The notes beneath the pieces are model-generated. The model was not told the origin of the DNA, ran no database searches, and saw only the letters and a program-made list of their open reading frames with translations. The position numbers and the translations under genes were made by a program. This document shows, piece after piece, positions 46,700 through 57,924 of a stretch of 64,000 nt of DNA (within the stretch, counting starts at the first letter, position 1; each line of letters starts with the position of its first letter). Source of the DNA: Boswellia sacra (Eukaryota; Streptophyta; Magnoliopsida; Sapindales; Burseraceae); the NCBI GenBank assembly GCA_013180625.2, contig SNVD02002434.1:124001-188000 (forward strand), read 5' to 3'.

Positions 46700-48600
46700 T
46701 ATAATTTGTGGACCACTTTCTTGGAATGACTACAATAAAAAAAAAAGAATATTGTAATGAACAAGTATTATAAATTTTCATTTAAATATTTATTATAAAT
46801 ATAACACAACTATAATGTCCAAGTTTCTCGAATTTTCACGAGCCATGTTAACGAAATTTAGTGCCCCCTTCCTATACTCCTCCGAACATCTACAAGTAAT
46901 ATGACATAATACCTTAAACTTAGTTTAGGGTATTTCAATGAATTAACTAACTCTAATGAATTCTTTAAAATAGGAAAAAACCTTGATTGGTGCATCCATT
47001 GTTTATCCATCTCCAACACCTAATTTAACAATCACTTGGTTATATATGCAGTTATATCATTTGCTTCATCTATAGATACTTATAAGCACTTGCTATAAGA
47101 ATGAAATATAAACTTGACATGTCAAGCACAAAGAGAAAACTCTAATCGAACAAAAATTGAACAACAAAGGAAAAGTGAAAGATGTAAATTACCTCCAAAA
47201 AGCTCAGAAATCTGCAGAAGAGATAGCAGAGAGCACAGGAGCTGCAACAAAAGCAAGAGTTCCAACTATTTTGCTAGAGAGAGCAGCGAGAATGGAACGC
47301 AGAGGAAAGAGCAGAGCTGTAGCAAACACAAATGCGAAAGTTGATTCAAACATCAAAGAACTAAATACTGAAACGTAGAAGATTTAATCAATAAATTTGC
47401 TGAAACTACCAAGGAGTGGAGTTTGAGAAATTACTGAAATGTGATAAGTGATTCAAACCGAGAGAAATTAATAGATTAAATGAAATAAAATAGGTACAAT
47501 GTCTTATTAGAGCTCTAGCAAGAGAAAATAGGTTAACGTTTATTGAATCTGCATATAAATTTAAGTGACTTTCCCATTTCTAAAATTCACTTATGATGTT
47601 AATATCCATTAGCAATGGATGTATAATAATTCAAATTTAGCCAAAATTATGCAAATAGTGCTCAAATTAGGCATATCCTTTATTAGATTTACTTGAAAAT
47701 GTTTTTTTACGATATAAATTAAAAATTCCACTAGAAAAGACATTATGTTCATGGAAATATATATTTAACTAAAAAAATAGATTATTTATAAAATGTTTAA
47801 AGAATGTATTTAACAATTATAAAAGACTCTTTATCTCATCTTTTCAAAATATTGGTTTTAAAAACATATTTTTATAAAATAAAATTTCTAAATCTATCTA
47901 ATTTCCATTTTATAATGAAATATGGATAAATATGTAATTAAAAATTATAAAAAGTACTATTAAGTAAATTAACTTAAATGACTTACTAGGAAAAGGATAA
48001 ACCAGGAAAAATAAAACAAAAAAAACTCAAGCTTAACATCATCTACGTCTCCAAAAACTGGAGGCTCTTGGCACACTAACTAGAAAGAGAGTTGCATTAT
48101 ATCGTAATTGTCACTAATAAGTTCAATAGGCCATTGTAATGAAATCTAAAAAAATGTTATTTAGAAAGGATGAGCAAAAAACAATTCAAAGAATACTAAA
48201 TAGCAAAATAATTCCGAGTCTACCATGACAAGCCTAAGCCTAATCATTTGGTCGCTTCTACCTAACAAAATTTTCATTCTTTATTCGACTTTCAACAAAG
48301 CTTTCAACTGTTTACTTTTCCCCATTTCAATAAAAAGCCATTTCAATACCCCATTTGCAACTACAAGTAAAAAGATGTGTGGCGGTGCTCTATTATTTTC
48401 GATTTCTTTGATCTAAAGCGTGGCTGAAAATTGACTGCACAGGACCTTGACAGCATTTCAGACCTGATGGGCTTGGAATATGCTGAGAAAAACCATACTA
48501 ACAACATGCCTCAAAAGCCTAGCCAACCTAAAAAAAAGTGAGCAATGAGAAGAGTCAAATTAAGAAGTGTAATGCTCAACGAACTCGGAACAACGTGTAC
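46700..48600. other. CACTA interior, no recognised gene
   Basis: AT-rich filler. The overlapping plus-strand frames at 47114-47378 are Lys/Arg/Glu-rich with no family I recognise and lie within one transposon, so I do not call a gene. Confidence 0.5.
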
Positions 48601-48639
48601 AGAGGAACAAGGCAGAGGCCATGGGGCAAGTAAACAGCT

Positions 48640-48845
48640 GAGATCAGAGACGCGGTAACAAAGTCACGCTCGTCTTTGCCCAACCACCATCCCCAGCTCC
48701 AACTGAACCCCCAGCTAAGAAGCGTTGTATATGTCCTGAGTTAACTGGGATGGGTTATCAACCTACCGAACCACCACTACCTTTACCTTACATGGGGTTT
48801 GGTGGTTATCAATACTAGTTTTATCAGCCTAATGCAATGGACAAC
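48640..48845 (+). pseudogene. Proline-rich coding remnant in the CACTA element
   Basis: The plus strand reads VTLVFAQPPSPAPTEPPAKK, RCICPELTGMGYQPTEPPLP, LPYMGFGGYQY, then TAG, and continues FYQPNAMDNELELKV in the same frame. It looks like real coding sequence with one stop, perhaps from a transposon accessory protein. The family is not identified. Confidence 0.4.
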
Positions 48846-49756
48846 GAGTTAGAGCTGAAAGTTGATCTCTCCTGGGGTTGAAGCCATCCAGCAGCGAGGC
48901 CAGTTACAGCTCTGAGTGCGGATCTGTCGATCTGTGGATGCTGGACGATGTCGTTGCGCCTCATCATCATCAACTCCATTAAAGAATGGAAATGAAAACA
49001 AATAGACGAAGAAGAAACGAACAACAACTCTTACAATAGCCAGTAATCCCAAATCCAAACCAAGAAAATATAAGAAAATAACATAATAAAAAAACTAAAG
49101 GTACCTGCATGTAGAGCTAGCTACGGTGTCTTTAGGAAATGTTTCAAGAGTAGCAGCAAAACAAGCGTGACAGAGAAGCTGACTAAGCCCCGTGCTCGTC
49201 CAAGGAGGGAGCTACAGGCGTGACAGAGAAGCTGAAGAGGAGGCAAGCGTGACAGAGAAGGTCCAAGGAGGGAGTTATAAGGTGAGCGTGAGAGGCTAGC
49301 CACTAACTGCATAGAGGAGTTTGGACGCGAGGAAGGTTGACGCTGCAACGGTATAGAGGGAAGCCACCATTTTAGGGTTCAACCATTTTGGGGTTGAATT
49401 AGATCGATTTGGGCCGAGTGAATTGAGTTTGTGGCTAAATTGCACACCATTAAAAGGCCAAAACGTCATCGTTTGGATTTCTCTTTTCAAATAGACTAAC
49501 TAATTTAATTTTTTTATTTATAAATTATTTAATTTTTTATTAGTTATAAGTATATTAATATATTTATTTAACAATAAAATTATATTATTTAATTTTTTAT
49601 TAGTTATATTTTGTTAGCCAAATATTTTATAAATAATTAAATAATTAAATAAAAAAATTAATTACATGTTATTGTTATTTAAAGTTTTATATATTATTAT
49701 ATTTTGTGAATTAATATATAAATTAAATAATAATTTAATTTATTCTTAAGTTTAGG

Positions 49757-49828
49757 TTTTAGCAACGTGCAAGACATGCACGTTGCCAAAAGCTAGATTT
49801 CGCAACGTGCACATTGTGCACGTTGCGA
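49757..49828. repeat. Right subterminal palindromes of the CACTA element
   Basis: Two units, GCAACGTGCAAGACATGCAC and CGCAACGTGCACATTGTGCA (each continuing to GTTGC), share arms with the left-end repeats but have different centres. Confidence 0.85.
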
Positions 49829-49863
49829 ATTACCTGTTGCCGTAAGTCCTTTTTCTTCTAGTG

Positions 49864-51599
49864 TGTCTTCTGCCGTTTCACACCTTCTTTACTGCAAAAT
49901 GCATCAAATTCCTTGTTGCAGAATTCTCTCCCATTATCTATCCTCAAACACTTGATCCTTTTTCCGGATTCAAGTTCCACCTGTGCTTTGAAGGCTTTAA
50001 ATACAGGAAATACATCTAACTCTTTCTTGATGATATATACCCAACATCTCCTAGAATAATCATCCACAAACAATACAAAATAATTTGCTCCTCCTAGGGA
50101 TGTAACCGGTGATTCTCAAACATCAGAATGAATCAAGTCTAAAATATTTTTACTGTTAGCAATAGATCTACTAAAACTCAGCCTATTCTGCTTGCTAATA
50201 ACACAATGCTCACAAAATGGTAAACTTATAGTTTTAATTCGAGGAAGCAGTTTTCGATCCAAGAGAATCTTTAAACCCTTTTCGGACATATGGTCAAGTC
50301 TTCGATGTCATATCATAGACAATTCTTCTCCAGAACTAGCAACTGCTGTTTCTGCCTCTTAAACAGTTTCTCCATGGAGCATGTATAGGTTAGCAGCAAT
50401 CTTTTCTACCTTTATCACCGCAAGCGCGCCTCTGACAACCTTCATGATCCCATTTTTCGTATGGAACTCACATCCGAGGTCATCCAACTGTCCCATCGAT
50501 AGCAAATTTTTCTTCAAGCCAATCAAATGTCGTACATCTTGGATGGATCGAATCGTACCATCAAATATTTTTACTTTGACGGTTCTAATACCAGCAATCT
50601 TTAAGGCATGATCATCACCCATGTACACAGACCCTTCTGAGATAGGCTTGTATTGATAGAACCAATCTCTTTTAGAAGTAATATGCTATGTTGCTGCTGA
50701 ATCAATTAACCATATATCAACAAACCTTTTTCTGCCTTCCGCAACAGTTGTTGCCTTGCTGCATAAGATTTTTCCATCTCCTGAAGTACTTGCTACACAA
50801 CCCTGAGATCCTGACGACTCAGATTCTTTTCCTTTGCTGTTTTCCTCTCCACTCTTCTTAAGATGCCAACACTCGTTTTTCACGTGCCCTTGCTTTCCAC
50901 AATGGTAGCATTTAACAAACTTCCTTCCTTTAGACTTTCCCTTGTTTTGATTGTGACTCCCACTGGAACCACGTTCCCTTGATCTCCCTCTGTTGGCAGA
51001 TAAAGCCTCTGCTTGTTGAGAAGTCATATTCTGTCTTTCCTGTTTTTACGTCTGCTTTCTTCTTCTAAAACAGAAGCCGCAACATCATTAAAGACTAGAG
51101 ATGACTTCATCGAACCATTTGCCAAGTTAAGGATGAGATTATCATATGAATCAGGTAGACCCTGAAGTAGAAGTTCAGCACATTCCTTCTCTTCTATGTT
51201 ATGCTCCATGGTTGAGAGATGGGATAATAACGTCTTCAAAGTATTGATATGTTTAGTTACCGGAGTGGTTTCTGACATACGAAGAGTGTACAACTTCCTT
51301 TTCAAGAAAATTTTGTTGTGTAGAGATTTGGCTTCATACAAGCTTGTCAAAGTATCCCAAATCTCCTTTGCAGAGTTCAATTCTTGAATACTTGATAGCA
51401 TTTCATCTGCAACTACTAGATGTAGACTTGCCATCGCATCACCATCTATCTTCTCCCATTTCTTTTCATCTTGCATACTTTCCGGTCTTCCATCAATTGC
51501 TTCAAGGCAATTTTCTTTTCTCAAGATGGCCTTTATTTTTATTTTCCATAGCCCAAAGTTGTTTCCGTCGAACTTCTCTATCTTGAATTTGGCTGCCAT
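49864..51599 (-). pseudogene. copia gag, protease and start of integrase
   Basis: Gag starts at ATG 51599 (MAAKFKIEKFDGNNFGLWKI, the copia gag/UBN2-type start) and stays open to about 51027. A frame change leads to the zinc knuckle VKCYHCGKQGHVKNECW near 50905-50855 and protease start VDIWLIDSAAT near 50690, where a stop follows. The GAG-pre-integrase segment is seen in GLKKNLLSMGQLDDLGCEFH (near 50500). Integrase is seen in FVDDYSRRCWVYIIKKE and CLRIDNGREFCNKEF (50073-49870). It is cut at 49866 by the CACTA insertion. The upstream leader holds the primer site. Confidence 0.93.
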
Positions 51600-51878
51600 C
51601 TGTCTTGTAGTAAACAGTATCGTATACGTGAACAGTAATAATATTCGTATATGTACACCACTGCTAAACAGTAACCAAGAATAGTAGTAAGTGCCGGTAT
51701 GATTTAATATACACCAGGAAAGCTTCTAGGAAACACTGGAGAGGTCACAAGTGGTCTCACTTAAAACCTAGTCTCCTTAGACTCTTATCGTCTTTTTGAC
51801 AAAGCTTTCCTAGACATGTATATAACCATACAAGTAACCACTCACTGCCCTAACCTTTGGCTCTGACTTTGCAACTTG

Positions 51879-51890
51879 GCTCTGATACCA
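51879..51890 (-). other. Primer binding site of the copia element
   Basis: The minus strand reads TGGTATCAGAGC one base inside the 5' LTR, the complement of plant initiator-methionine tRNA. Confidence 0.93.
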
Positions 51891-51891
51891 G

Positions 51892-52346
51892 TGTTAGGAG
51901 ATTGAACACTCCCACCACAGCTCAAATATAAGACAAGAAACAAATTGTTATGTTAGAAATAACAATTTGGGTGGCACTGTCTTCCACAATAAATAAAATA
52001 GACAACTTGGGTGGCTCAGCCTTACCATAGTAAATAAATTAAAGGCATTAAAGAAAATAAAGACACAAAAATTTAACGTGGTAAAACCCTCAATTTGAGG
52101 GAAACTTCCACAGGATAAGACCGAAAATATTTTACTATGAAGAAAAATATTACAATCTCTCTCACAATTAGAATGGAGGAGATAACAAGGAGAAAGAAGA
52201 GAAAAGCTTAATACATAAGTTTGGGACAAATATAAGGGGAGGAGGAGGCTTCATTATATAGCCTAGCCTCCCCCTCTTACACTTTGTTTCCCACCAATGT
52301 GGGATTGTGTGAACGGCAAAAATGCCTTCACACTTCACACTTCACA
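51892..52346 (-). repeat. 5' LTR of the copia element
   Basis: On the plus strand it reads TGTTAGGAGATTG to TTCACA, pairing with 42522-42977. TTTTA follows at 52347-52351. Confidence 0.95.
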
Positions 52347-52453
52347 TTTTAAATGCAAGTGTATGCCTGCACTGTAAAGGAATTATAATTTTAATTTGTC
52401 GATTCATATAGTTTTTTTCCTCTTTCAAAGATAACCATTTTATCATACCACAT

Positions 52454-52587
52454 AATTTTCTTTTTGGTTCAAAAGATCGATATATATGTGATAGGTCAAA
52501 GAGTTATAGGGATGAAGATGAATTAATTTTCTTTTTGGTTCAAAAGACCGATATATATGTGATAGGTCAAAGAGTTATAGGGATGAA
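52454..52587 (+). repeat. Two tandem copies of a 71-bp unit at the duplication junction
   Basis: AATTTTCTTTTTGGTTCAAA starts at 52454 and again at 52525, and each copy runs to TAGGGATGAA. The right unit end (57430-57490) has only one copy. The second copy ends a few bases before the ATG of 52593. Confidence 0.9.
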
Positions 52588-52592
52588 AATTA

Positions 52593-52820
52593 ATGTGTTT
52601 TGGTATGAAAAGTAGTTTTAATGTTGTGGGCAGTATCCTCTTATGCTGCCTTTTGATCATTTCTGCTAATCATGAAGTAACTGCTGCAAGGGTTATGCAT
52701 CTAGTCAAGCACTCGAATGGAGCGTCGTCTTTGAATCAAGTTAAGGTGACACCTCCTTATGCGAATCCTTGCAGCCACATCCCAGGCAATTCCGGTCGCT
52801 GTGAACCTAATCTTCACTAA
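52593..52820 (+). CDS. CTNIP/SCREW-like secreted signalling peptide precursor (75 aa)
   Basis: An intact duplicate of the 35774 gene. The signal peptide is residues 1-32 (VGSILLCCLLIISAN core). The pro-region KHSNGASSLNQ is shortened. The C-terminus VTPPYANPCSHIPGNSGRC has Cys60 and Cys70, followed by EPNLH. Tyr is replaced by His in the CxxIP motif and the tail is four residues longer than in 35774. The sequence directly upstream is the end of the left repeat unit, not the upstream region of 35774, so its promoter context differs and it may be silent or differently expressed. The family call is as for 35774. Confidence 0.72.
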   Translation: MCFGMKSSFNVVGSILLCCLLIISANHEVTAARVMHLVKHSNGASSLNQVKVTPPYANPCSHIPGNSGRCEPNLH

Positions 52821-55108
52821 AACCTTCATTCTTGTATTTGGCCGATCAATGTTTGCTCGCTCTCTTTCCTACTTTTTGCATTCTTTCGTGGGACAATATC
52901 ATAAGTACATTTGAATTTTGATTTAATTTCAAGCGGAGAATAATTGTACATTTTTTATCAATCATATCTGTGAAGTTGTTTATTTTTTATCAATTGCACC
53001 CTAAAAATTATATTTTAAAAGGTTAAAATGATGATTTGAATGCAACTTTAAGGGTGTATTAATGAAAAATACATAATCATTCTCCGTTTGAAATTAAGTA
53101 AAAAAAATAAAGGATATTGACTAATTATCCCTTTTTTTTTGTATATTCCATAGCACCTCTTCTATTTCCATTTTTTCAATAAATTCCACCATTATATTAT
53201 ATTAGCTAAGCAATGAATATTTGATATTTATTTTTTTCTTGTAAGAATTTTATGATGTCACATATGTATGTAGATTTATCTCTTGATTCTTTGATTATAT
53301 TGAATAAAGAAGTTAATTATACATGGATTCTTTGTATCAATTAATATTTTGTTTACATTCGTTCTTATACAGATGGATCCTGCTGTGAGTCTCTGTAACA
53401 ACACAAAAAATACGGAATGAAAAACAAATATTGGGATTGCATATATAACTTTTCTTTTTCAAAATTTAAATTAAGGAATTTAATTGCAACGTTGGAACGT
53501 TACTTTGACATATCAAAATCAGGATCAAAATGATTTGTTAGCGTATGATCTCAACGCCTATTCGACCAACGTCAACATATAAAAATTAATTTATTAACCA
53601 GGTTAGACTGATAATGATAAGCAATTGATAGATAAGATTGAGCCTGACGTTGGACTTATTTCAACGCCTATGTTTGTAGTTATTGAATACGTGGCTGTGA
53701 TTGTACGTGCAATATTATATTGCAGCTTGAAAACCTTTCCTCGCTATATTTAATTACCCAAATTAAAATATTTGAAGCACAAAAGGAAAAGAAAAAGGAA
53801 AGAAGTCTATATTCCTTCCTTCTGTCTCCCTTAACCAGAGGAAAATTTCGTGGAATATCTCTATTAATGTGGACCATTAATCAATTTTCTTATTACATTA
53901 ATGAATGAATAGTCTTAATTAATATATCTCAAAGGGATACATATTAAGATCTTAAAACAATATAATTTTTATTATAAAAATAATTAATTTTTTCAAAAAT
54001 TATATTCAATTGATTCAATAATTTTTATAGAAAGTACTCAATTTTAAAATTTTAACATGTATCAAATTAATATTTAGATAATCTTGATCTTTGTAATTTT
54101 GTCATTTGAATTTGGTGAATTGCAACATATATAAAATTAATTAATTAATTAATTTTTTCACTTTTTGATCAAAAAATTAATTAATTAATTTTTTTTTTCA
54201 CTTTTTGATCAAAAAGAACTATCTGTTGCCTGTAAAGTAAATGATTTATCAACAAGACGACAATGAAATATCCTTTTTGGTCAAGTCAACTCGGTTGATC
54301 TCACTAGTAATAAAGAAATATTATATTACAGAGATACTAGGCGTGTGAAGTTACGCAGTGATGACGAGTCAAGAAAAAAGCAGAGAAACAAGGCACCGCC
54401 TCACGGCCAAAGTGGAGGGCTAGGGTGCAGCCAAGGCGCTTCTCACAGACGGCGTCCCTACCCGGGGTGGCAAATAATGAAATTAATGTGTTTTAATTTT
54501 CTCATGACTTCGCATGCCTAGATTCACTTTCATCGCGTTTTCTTCTTCTTTTCTTCGCCGAAAGTAGTAGTAGTAGTAGAAGTATTGCCATTGCATTTGC
54601 ATTGCACGAAGGCTTCTCTGCAGACTCAACAGTAGAATATCCATCGCGATTAAAACATGATATTCCTTGCTTCTTTCTCTCTCCATCTTTAATTAATTCA
54701 GCATATTTACGTCTACATAAATGCAGATGCAGGGCTTTGACATTAATTAATTGCGTGTTGCTGCAGTCTCTCGCTCCCACTTTTCTTGTTGCAATTTGCA
54801 AATGCTTCTTTCTCCCTCTTTATGCATACCTGCTTGCCAAGAGATTCATTTTCGAATAATATGTATACAAGATTAAACTACGATATATACATAAGCTTAA
54901 ATGAAGAAATAAAACAAAAATAATACTTGAGTTACAAACTTAATTTATATACAAACTCTTATATAATATATTATATCCTATGCCCATATACAAACTCTTC
55001 ATTAATTAAGTTGATTTTTTTATGATATACCAATAAATGAGTGATTTCTCACATGGTGTAATATTAAGTTGTATATATATATATAAGTAATTGTCATTTG
55101 TTTAAAAA

Positions 55109-55143
<35 letters not shown>

Positions 55144-55257
55144 TGACTGTTAAAACATCCTTGTATTACTAACCATACATAACACATTTTGTTGCCCATA
55201 GGTAGTATAATTTGTAAAAGCTCCAATGTCACACTAGAAGATGTACATGTGTGAGTG

Positions 55258-55309
<52 letters not shown>

Positions 55310-55620
55310 GACAAGGAGTGGTGCCTTATCAATTAGTGCCAAAAAAACAAAACACATTCCATATTTCCTTCTTTTGTAAATATATCAAAAGACATTAAGG
55401 CTCTGTTCGTTTATGAATTCAAATCGTGTTTTCTGTGCTACACATTTTCCAACGCAATTTATATTCAATCTCAACCACATATCTTTTTCAAAATTCAAAA
55501 TAATTCAAAATCAACCACATATTCTTAAATTCAACTGAATACAAAAATAACCGATTCATAAACGAACACATCCCCTCGTTTTGGTAGCTTTTTTTTGCCA
55601 CGGACGACATACGTTCGTTT
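52821..55620. other. Intergenic segment of the right repeat unit, no gene seen
   Basis: It corresponds to 36005-40640 without the MULE and MITE inserts. AT microsatellites lie at ~55073-55084, 55111-55139 and 55269-55307. Confidence 0.7.
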
Positions 55621-55628
55621 CAGCAATT

Positions 55629-55641
55629 TGTATATATATAA
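55629..55641 (+). promoter_or_regulatory. Possible TATA box of the 55790 peptide gene
   Basis: GTATATATATAAC lies about 150 bp before the start codon. The broken duplicate at 40773 has a similar CATATATATAAG near 40636. Confidence 0.45.
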
Positions 55642-55789
55642 CACACACTCCCATCAAATCCCTTGAACTAAGCCTTCTTATCCTTCATTAATAACGCATT
55701 TTCTTCTCCATTAAGCTTCCAAACCATCGTGCTAATCACATCATTCAACTTAATCTTCTCCTCATCTCTGTCATCTCATCCCAACAAAA

Positions 55790-56080
55790 ATGTTCTCTTG
55801 GATAATGAGAACACTTTTTAACACGATCAAGCTACTTATCCTTCTCTTTTGCCTTTTGAATATTACTACTAATATTTCTCATCATATTGTACTTGCTGCA
55901 AGGCCAGGTCCTTCTATGGATACTGCTGCCATCAAGAACTCGTATCTAGCGTCTCTTGATGGTGAAGTCAATAGGTCGTCTCCAGTGACACCTCCTCGTC
56001 CTAATCCCTGCACCAACATCCCAATTAAACCTGGCACTCCACCTCCCCTAGCTGGCCACTGCGACCCTCATCATGGCTGA
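55790..56080 (+). CDS. CTNIP/SCREW-like secreted signalling peptide precursor (96 aa), canonical CTNIP motif
   Basis: The longest intact member. Residues 1-37 are a signal peptide (LLILLFCLLNITT core, cut near LAA). The pro-region contains RPGPSMDTAAIK and SLDGEVNRSS. The C-terminus reads VTPPRPNPCTNIPIKPG, then TPPPLAGHCDPHHG, with Cys74 and Cys91. The literal CTNIP string with two cysteines and flanking Pro-rich sequence is the signature of the CTNIP/SCREW family, secreted peptides sensed by HSL3/NUT. Its 16-residue inter-cysteine spacing is longer than the 9-10 of its neighbours. The duplicate at 40773 is broken, so this is the only working copy of the subtype here. Confidence 0.82.
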   Translation: MFSWIMRTLFNTIKLLILLFCLLNITTNISHHIVLAARPGPSMDTAAIKNSYLASLDGEVNRSSPVTPPRPNPCTNIPIKPGTPPPLAGHCDPHHG

Positions 56081-56089
56081 AACTTTCCA

Positions 56090-57924
56090 TATATATGTGA
56101 TCTACAATATCTGATACTTATTGCCAACGTTTCATGAGGTTCATTTGCTCCATTCTCAAACATAAATAAGGCATTGTTTACACACACACACACACACACA
56201 TATAAAGAGCACTGTTTGTGATTTTCAGAATCCAAATTATAAAAGAATAATTTTATGGATGGATGATACTCTTTAATGCATTGCAGATTTTGTTTATTGA
56301 TTTTTACTTTTTTAGAGCTTGAATTTAAATATATTATTGTCTATATCGACCGATGTTATGATTGTTTAAGTCTTTTGACTTAAATGAAACTCAAGATATT
56401 AATCTTCGATTAACATCCATTCTTCGTATTTTAATGTAACAGTGCATAGAGCTTTTACCTAACCATTAAGATATTTGTGTGTTATATGTTTTAAATTAAA
56501 ACTTGAAATCATAAGATAATAATTTATTTATATAGGGCTTGAATCTTTGATGTCCATGATTAATTATATATCAACTTACCGATTTAGTATTTTATTTATA
56601 TGATTTAAAAATCTTATACTAATTACAAGTACTGGTGAAATTCATTAATGTGAACGAAAACAAAGTATAGAATCAAAAGTAAATCTACTTACCTTTCGAT
56701 ATGATCATGACCTGTTAACTATCATTAGAAGTTTTGAAATGTACCTTTCGGTATTAAAATATATAGTTAATTGTAAAAAACTGAACAAGGGAAACAAAGT
56801 AACCGAAAAACGTCGATATTCTTTTCTTGTCTTGTCTCTCGATCACTCCACTCTTACACATCGTCTTCGTTAAAGCTAGAAGGCCGCTTCACTTTTGTCA
56901 TTAAACATATAATTTAATCTACCACTGCAATGATGGGATCAATAAATATTCTTGTTTAATACAATAAATTGTCGACATTAATTAATTTGATATATCTATT
57001 AATTATTGAGAATACATGTAAATAAACTTGTTATTAAATACATGTAAATAAATGTTAACCATTGAGAATTCTGATAAGACAAGGAGACCGGGCAGCCCCA
57101 TATATATTCGGGGTCAAAAAGAGTAGACGATCATTTATTCCTTAAATTAGCTACCTCTCCTTCACCACCTTTAAATAATTCAACTCTCTATATATGCATC
57201 AATGAATAAAGTGGACGCAGAAGTTGGAGTTTAATTCTTTCCCATTGATTCCCAGTTTTCAGTCTTATGGCTCAGCCTTGAGGCCAACTGCATGCTTTAC
57301 TCATAAACAACCAACTTTAATTCGTTTTAAATGTAAGTGTATGCCTGCACTGTAAAGGAATTATAATTTAATTTGTTGATTCATATAGTCTTTTCCTCTT
57401 TCAAAGATAACCATTTTATCATATCACATAATTTTCTTTTTGGTTAAAAAGACCGATATATATGTGGTAGGTAAAAGAGTTATAGGGATGAAGAGGAACT
57501 AATTTTCTGTGACTCAAGTTAGGCCAGCAATAAATAGAGATTTCTACAAGTTAAAACGAGATGATTTGGAGATATATATAAAGTCTTAATAATACCATTA
57601 AAATCAATAAATCTAATAATGCTAAAGTCCATCATTATACCAAAACCACTTGAACACCAAACAAAAGCTTAACCATCAAATAACCAAAAGCCACAATAGC
57701 ACCAAATAAAAGGATTAACTATCAACTAACCAGAACACCACTAATAAAGTAACAGAAACCACAGGTAAAGGCCTAAATAAAAGATTAATTATATATCAAA
57801 TAACCAAAACCACTCTCCTTTTGTTTGATGATGTAGATATATCAAAGATTTAACTGTCAAATAGCCAAAAGCACTAGGCAGAGAGATTAACTATCAAATA
57901 ACCAAAAGCATGCACCCACTAAAA
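56090..57924. other. 3' flank of the 55790 gene; no gene; holds the empty copia target site
   Basis: It has (CA)n at 56182-56199 and AT-rich sequence duplicated at 41060-42520. At 57316-57345 the unoccupied site reads TTAATTCGTTTTAAATGTAA, which is the copia left flank joined to its right flank with a single TTTTA (57325-57329). Beyond 57515, ATCAAATAACCAAAAGC-like words recur at ~57675, 57797 and 57891, possibly a weak local repeat. Confidence 0.75.

Larger units (their letters stand above)
45214..49863. mobile_element. CACTA (En/Spm-type) DNA transposon inserted in the copia integrase
   Basis: It starts CACTGGTAGAAAAAGGGCCT and ends AGTCCTTTTTCTTCTAGTG, giving inverted ends with the CACTA-type terminus. 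The 3-bp target duplication TGT lies at 45211-45213 and 49864-49866. Removing the element and one TGT restores the copia reading RQKTVAYTPQQN. Palindromic subterminal repeats are present at both ends. At 4.65 kb with only fragments of transposase it is non-autonomous. Confidence 0.95.
42522..52346 (-). mobile_element. Ty1/copia retrotransposon (Tnt1/Tork-like), split by a CACTA element
   Basis: It is bounded by ~455-bp LTRs at 42522-42977 and 51892-52346, with target duplication TTTTA at 42517-42521 and 52347-52351. On the minus strand the order is LTR, primer site, gag, protease, integrase, RT, RNase H, polypurine tract, LTR, which is the copia order (integrase before RT). Without the 4,650-bp CACTA insert it is about 5.2 kb. 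Stops and frame changes disable pol. The LTRs show roughly 20-25 differences by eye. The duplicate segment at 57325-57329 keeps the unoccupied target site. Confidence 0.96.
35765..57515 (+). repeat. Head-to-tail tandem duplication of a two-gene peptide unit
   Basis: The left unit, about 35765-52590, and the right unit, about 52591-57515, share order and sequence: the CSxIP-type gene (35774 / 52593), its flank, the AAGGCACCGCC block (38915 / 54391), the CTNIP-type gene (40773 / 55790) and the AGGCCGCTTC tail (42051 / 56880). The left unit is longer mainly because of the copia with its CACTA, the small MULE and the MITE-like insert. The tail at 52352-52520 corresponds to 57330-57500. The junction falls just before the start codon of 52593. 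Confidence 0.9.

Noticed and set aside
47114..47378. Lys/Glu-rich frames in the CACTA interior
   Set aside because: No homology recognised and two overlapping frames are equally open; not enough to call a gene.
54483..54859. Overlapping frames of 67-99 aa on both strands
   Set aside because: No motif; the matching DNA in the left unit (39100-39340) does not preserve the frames.
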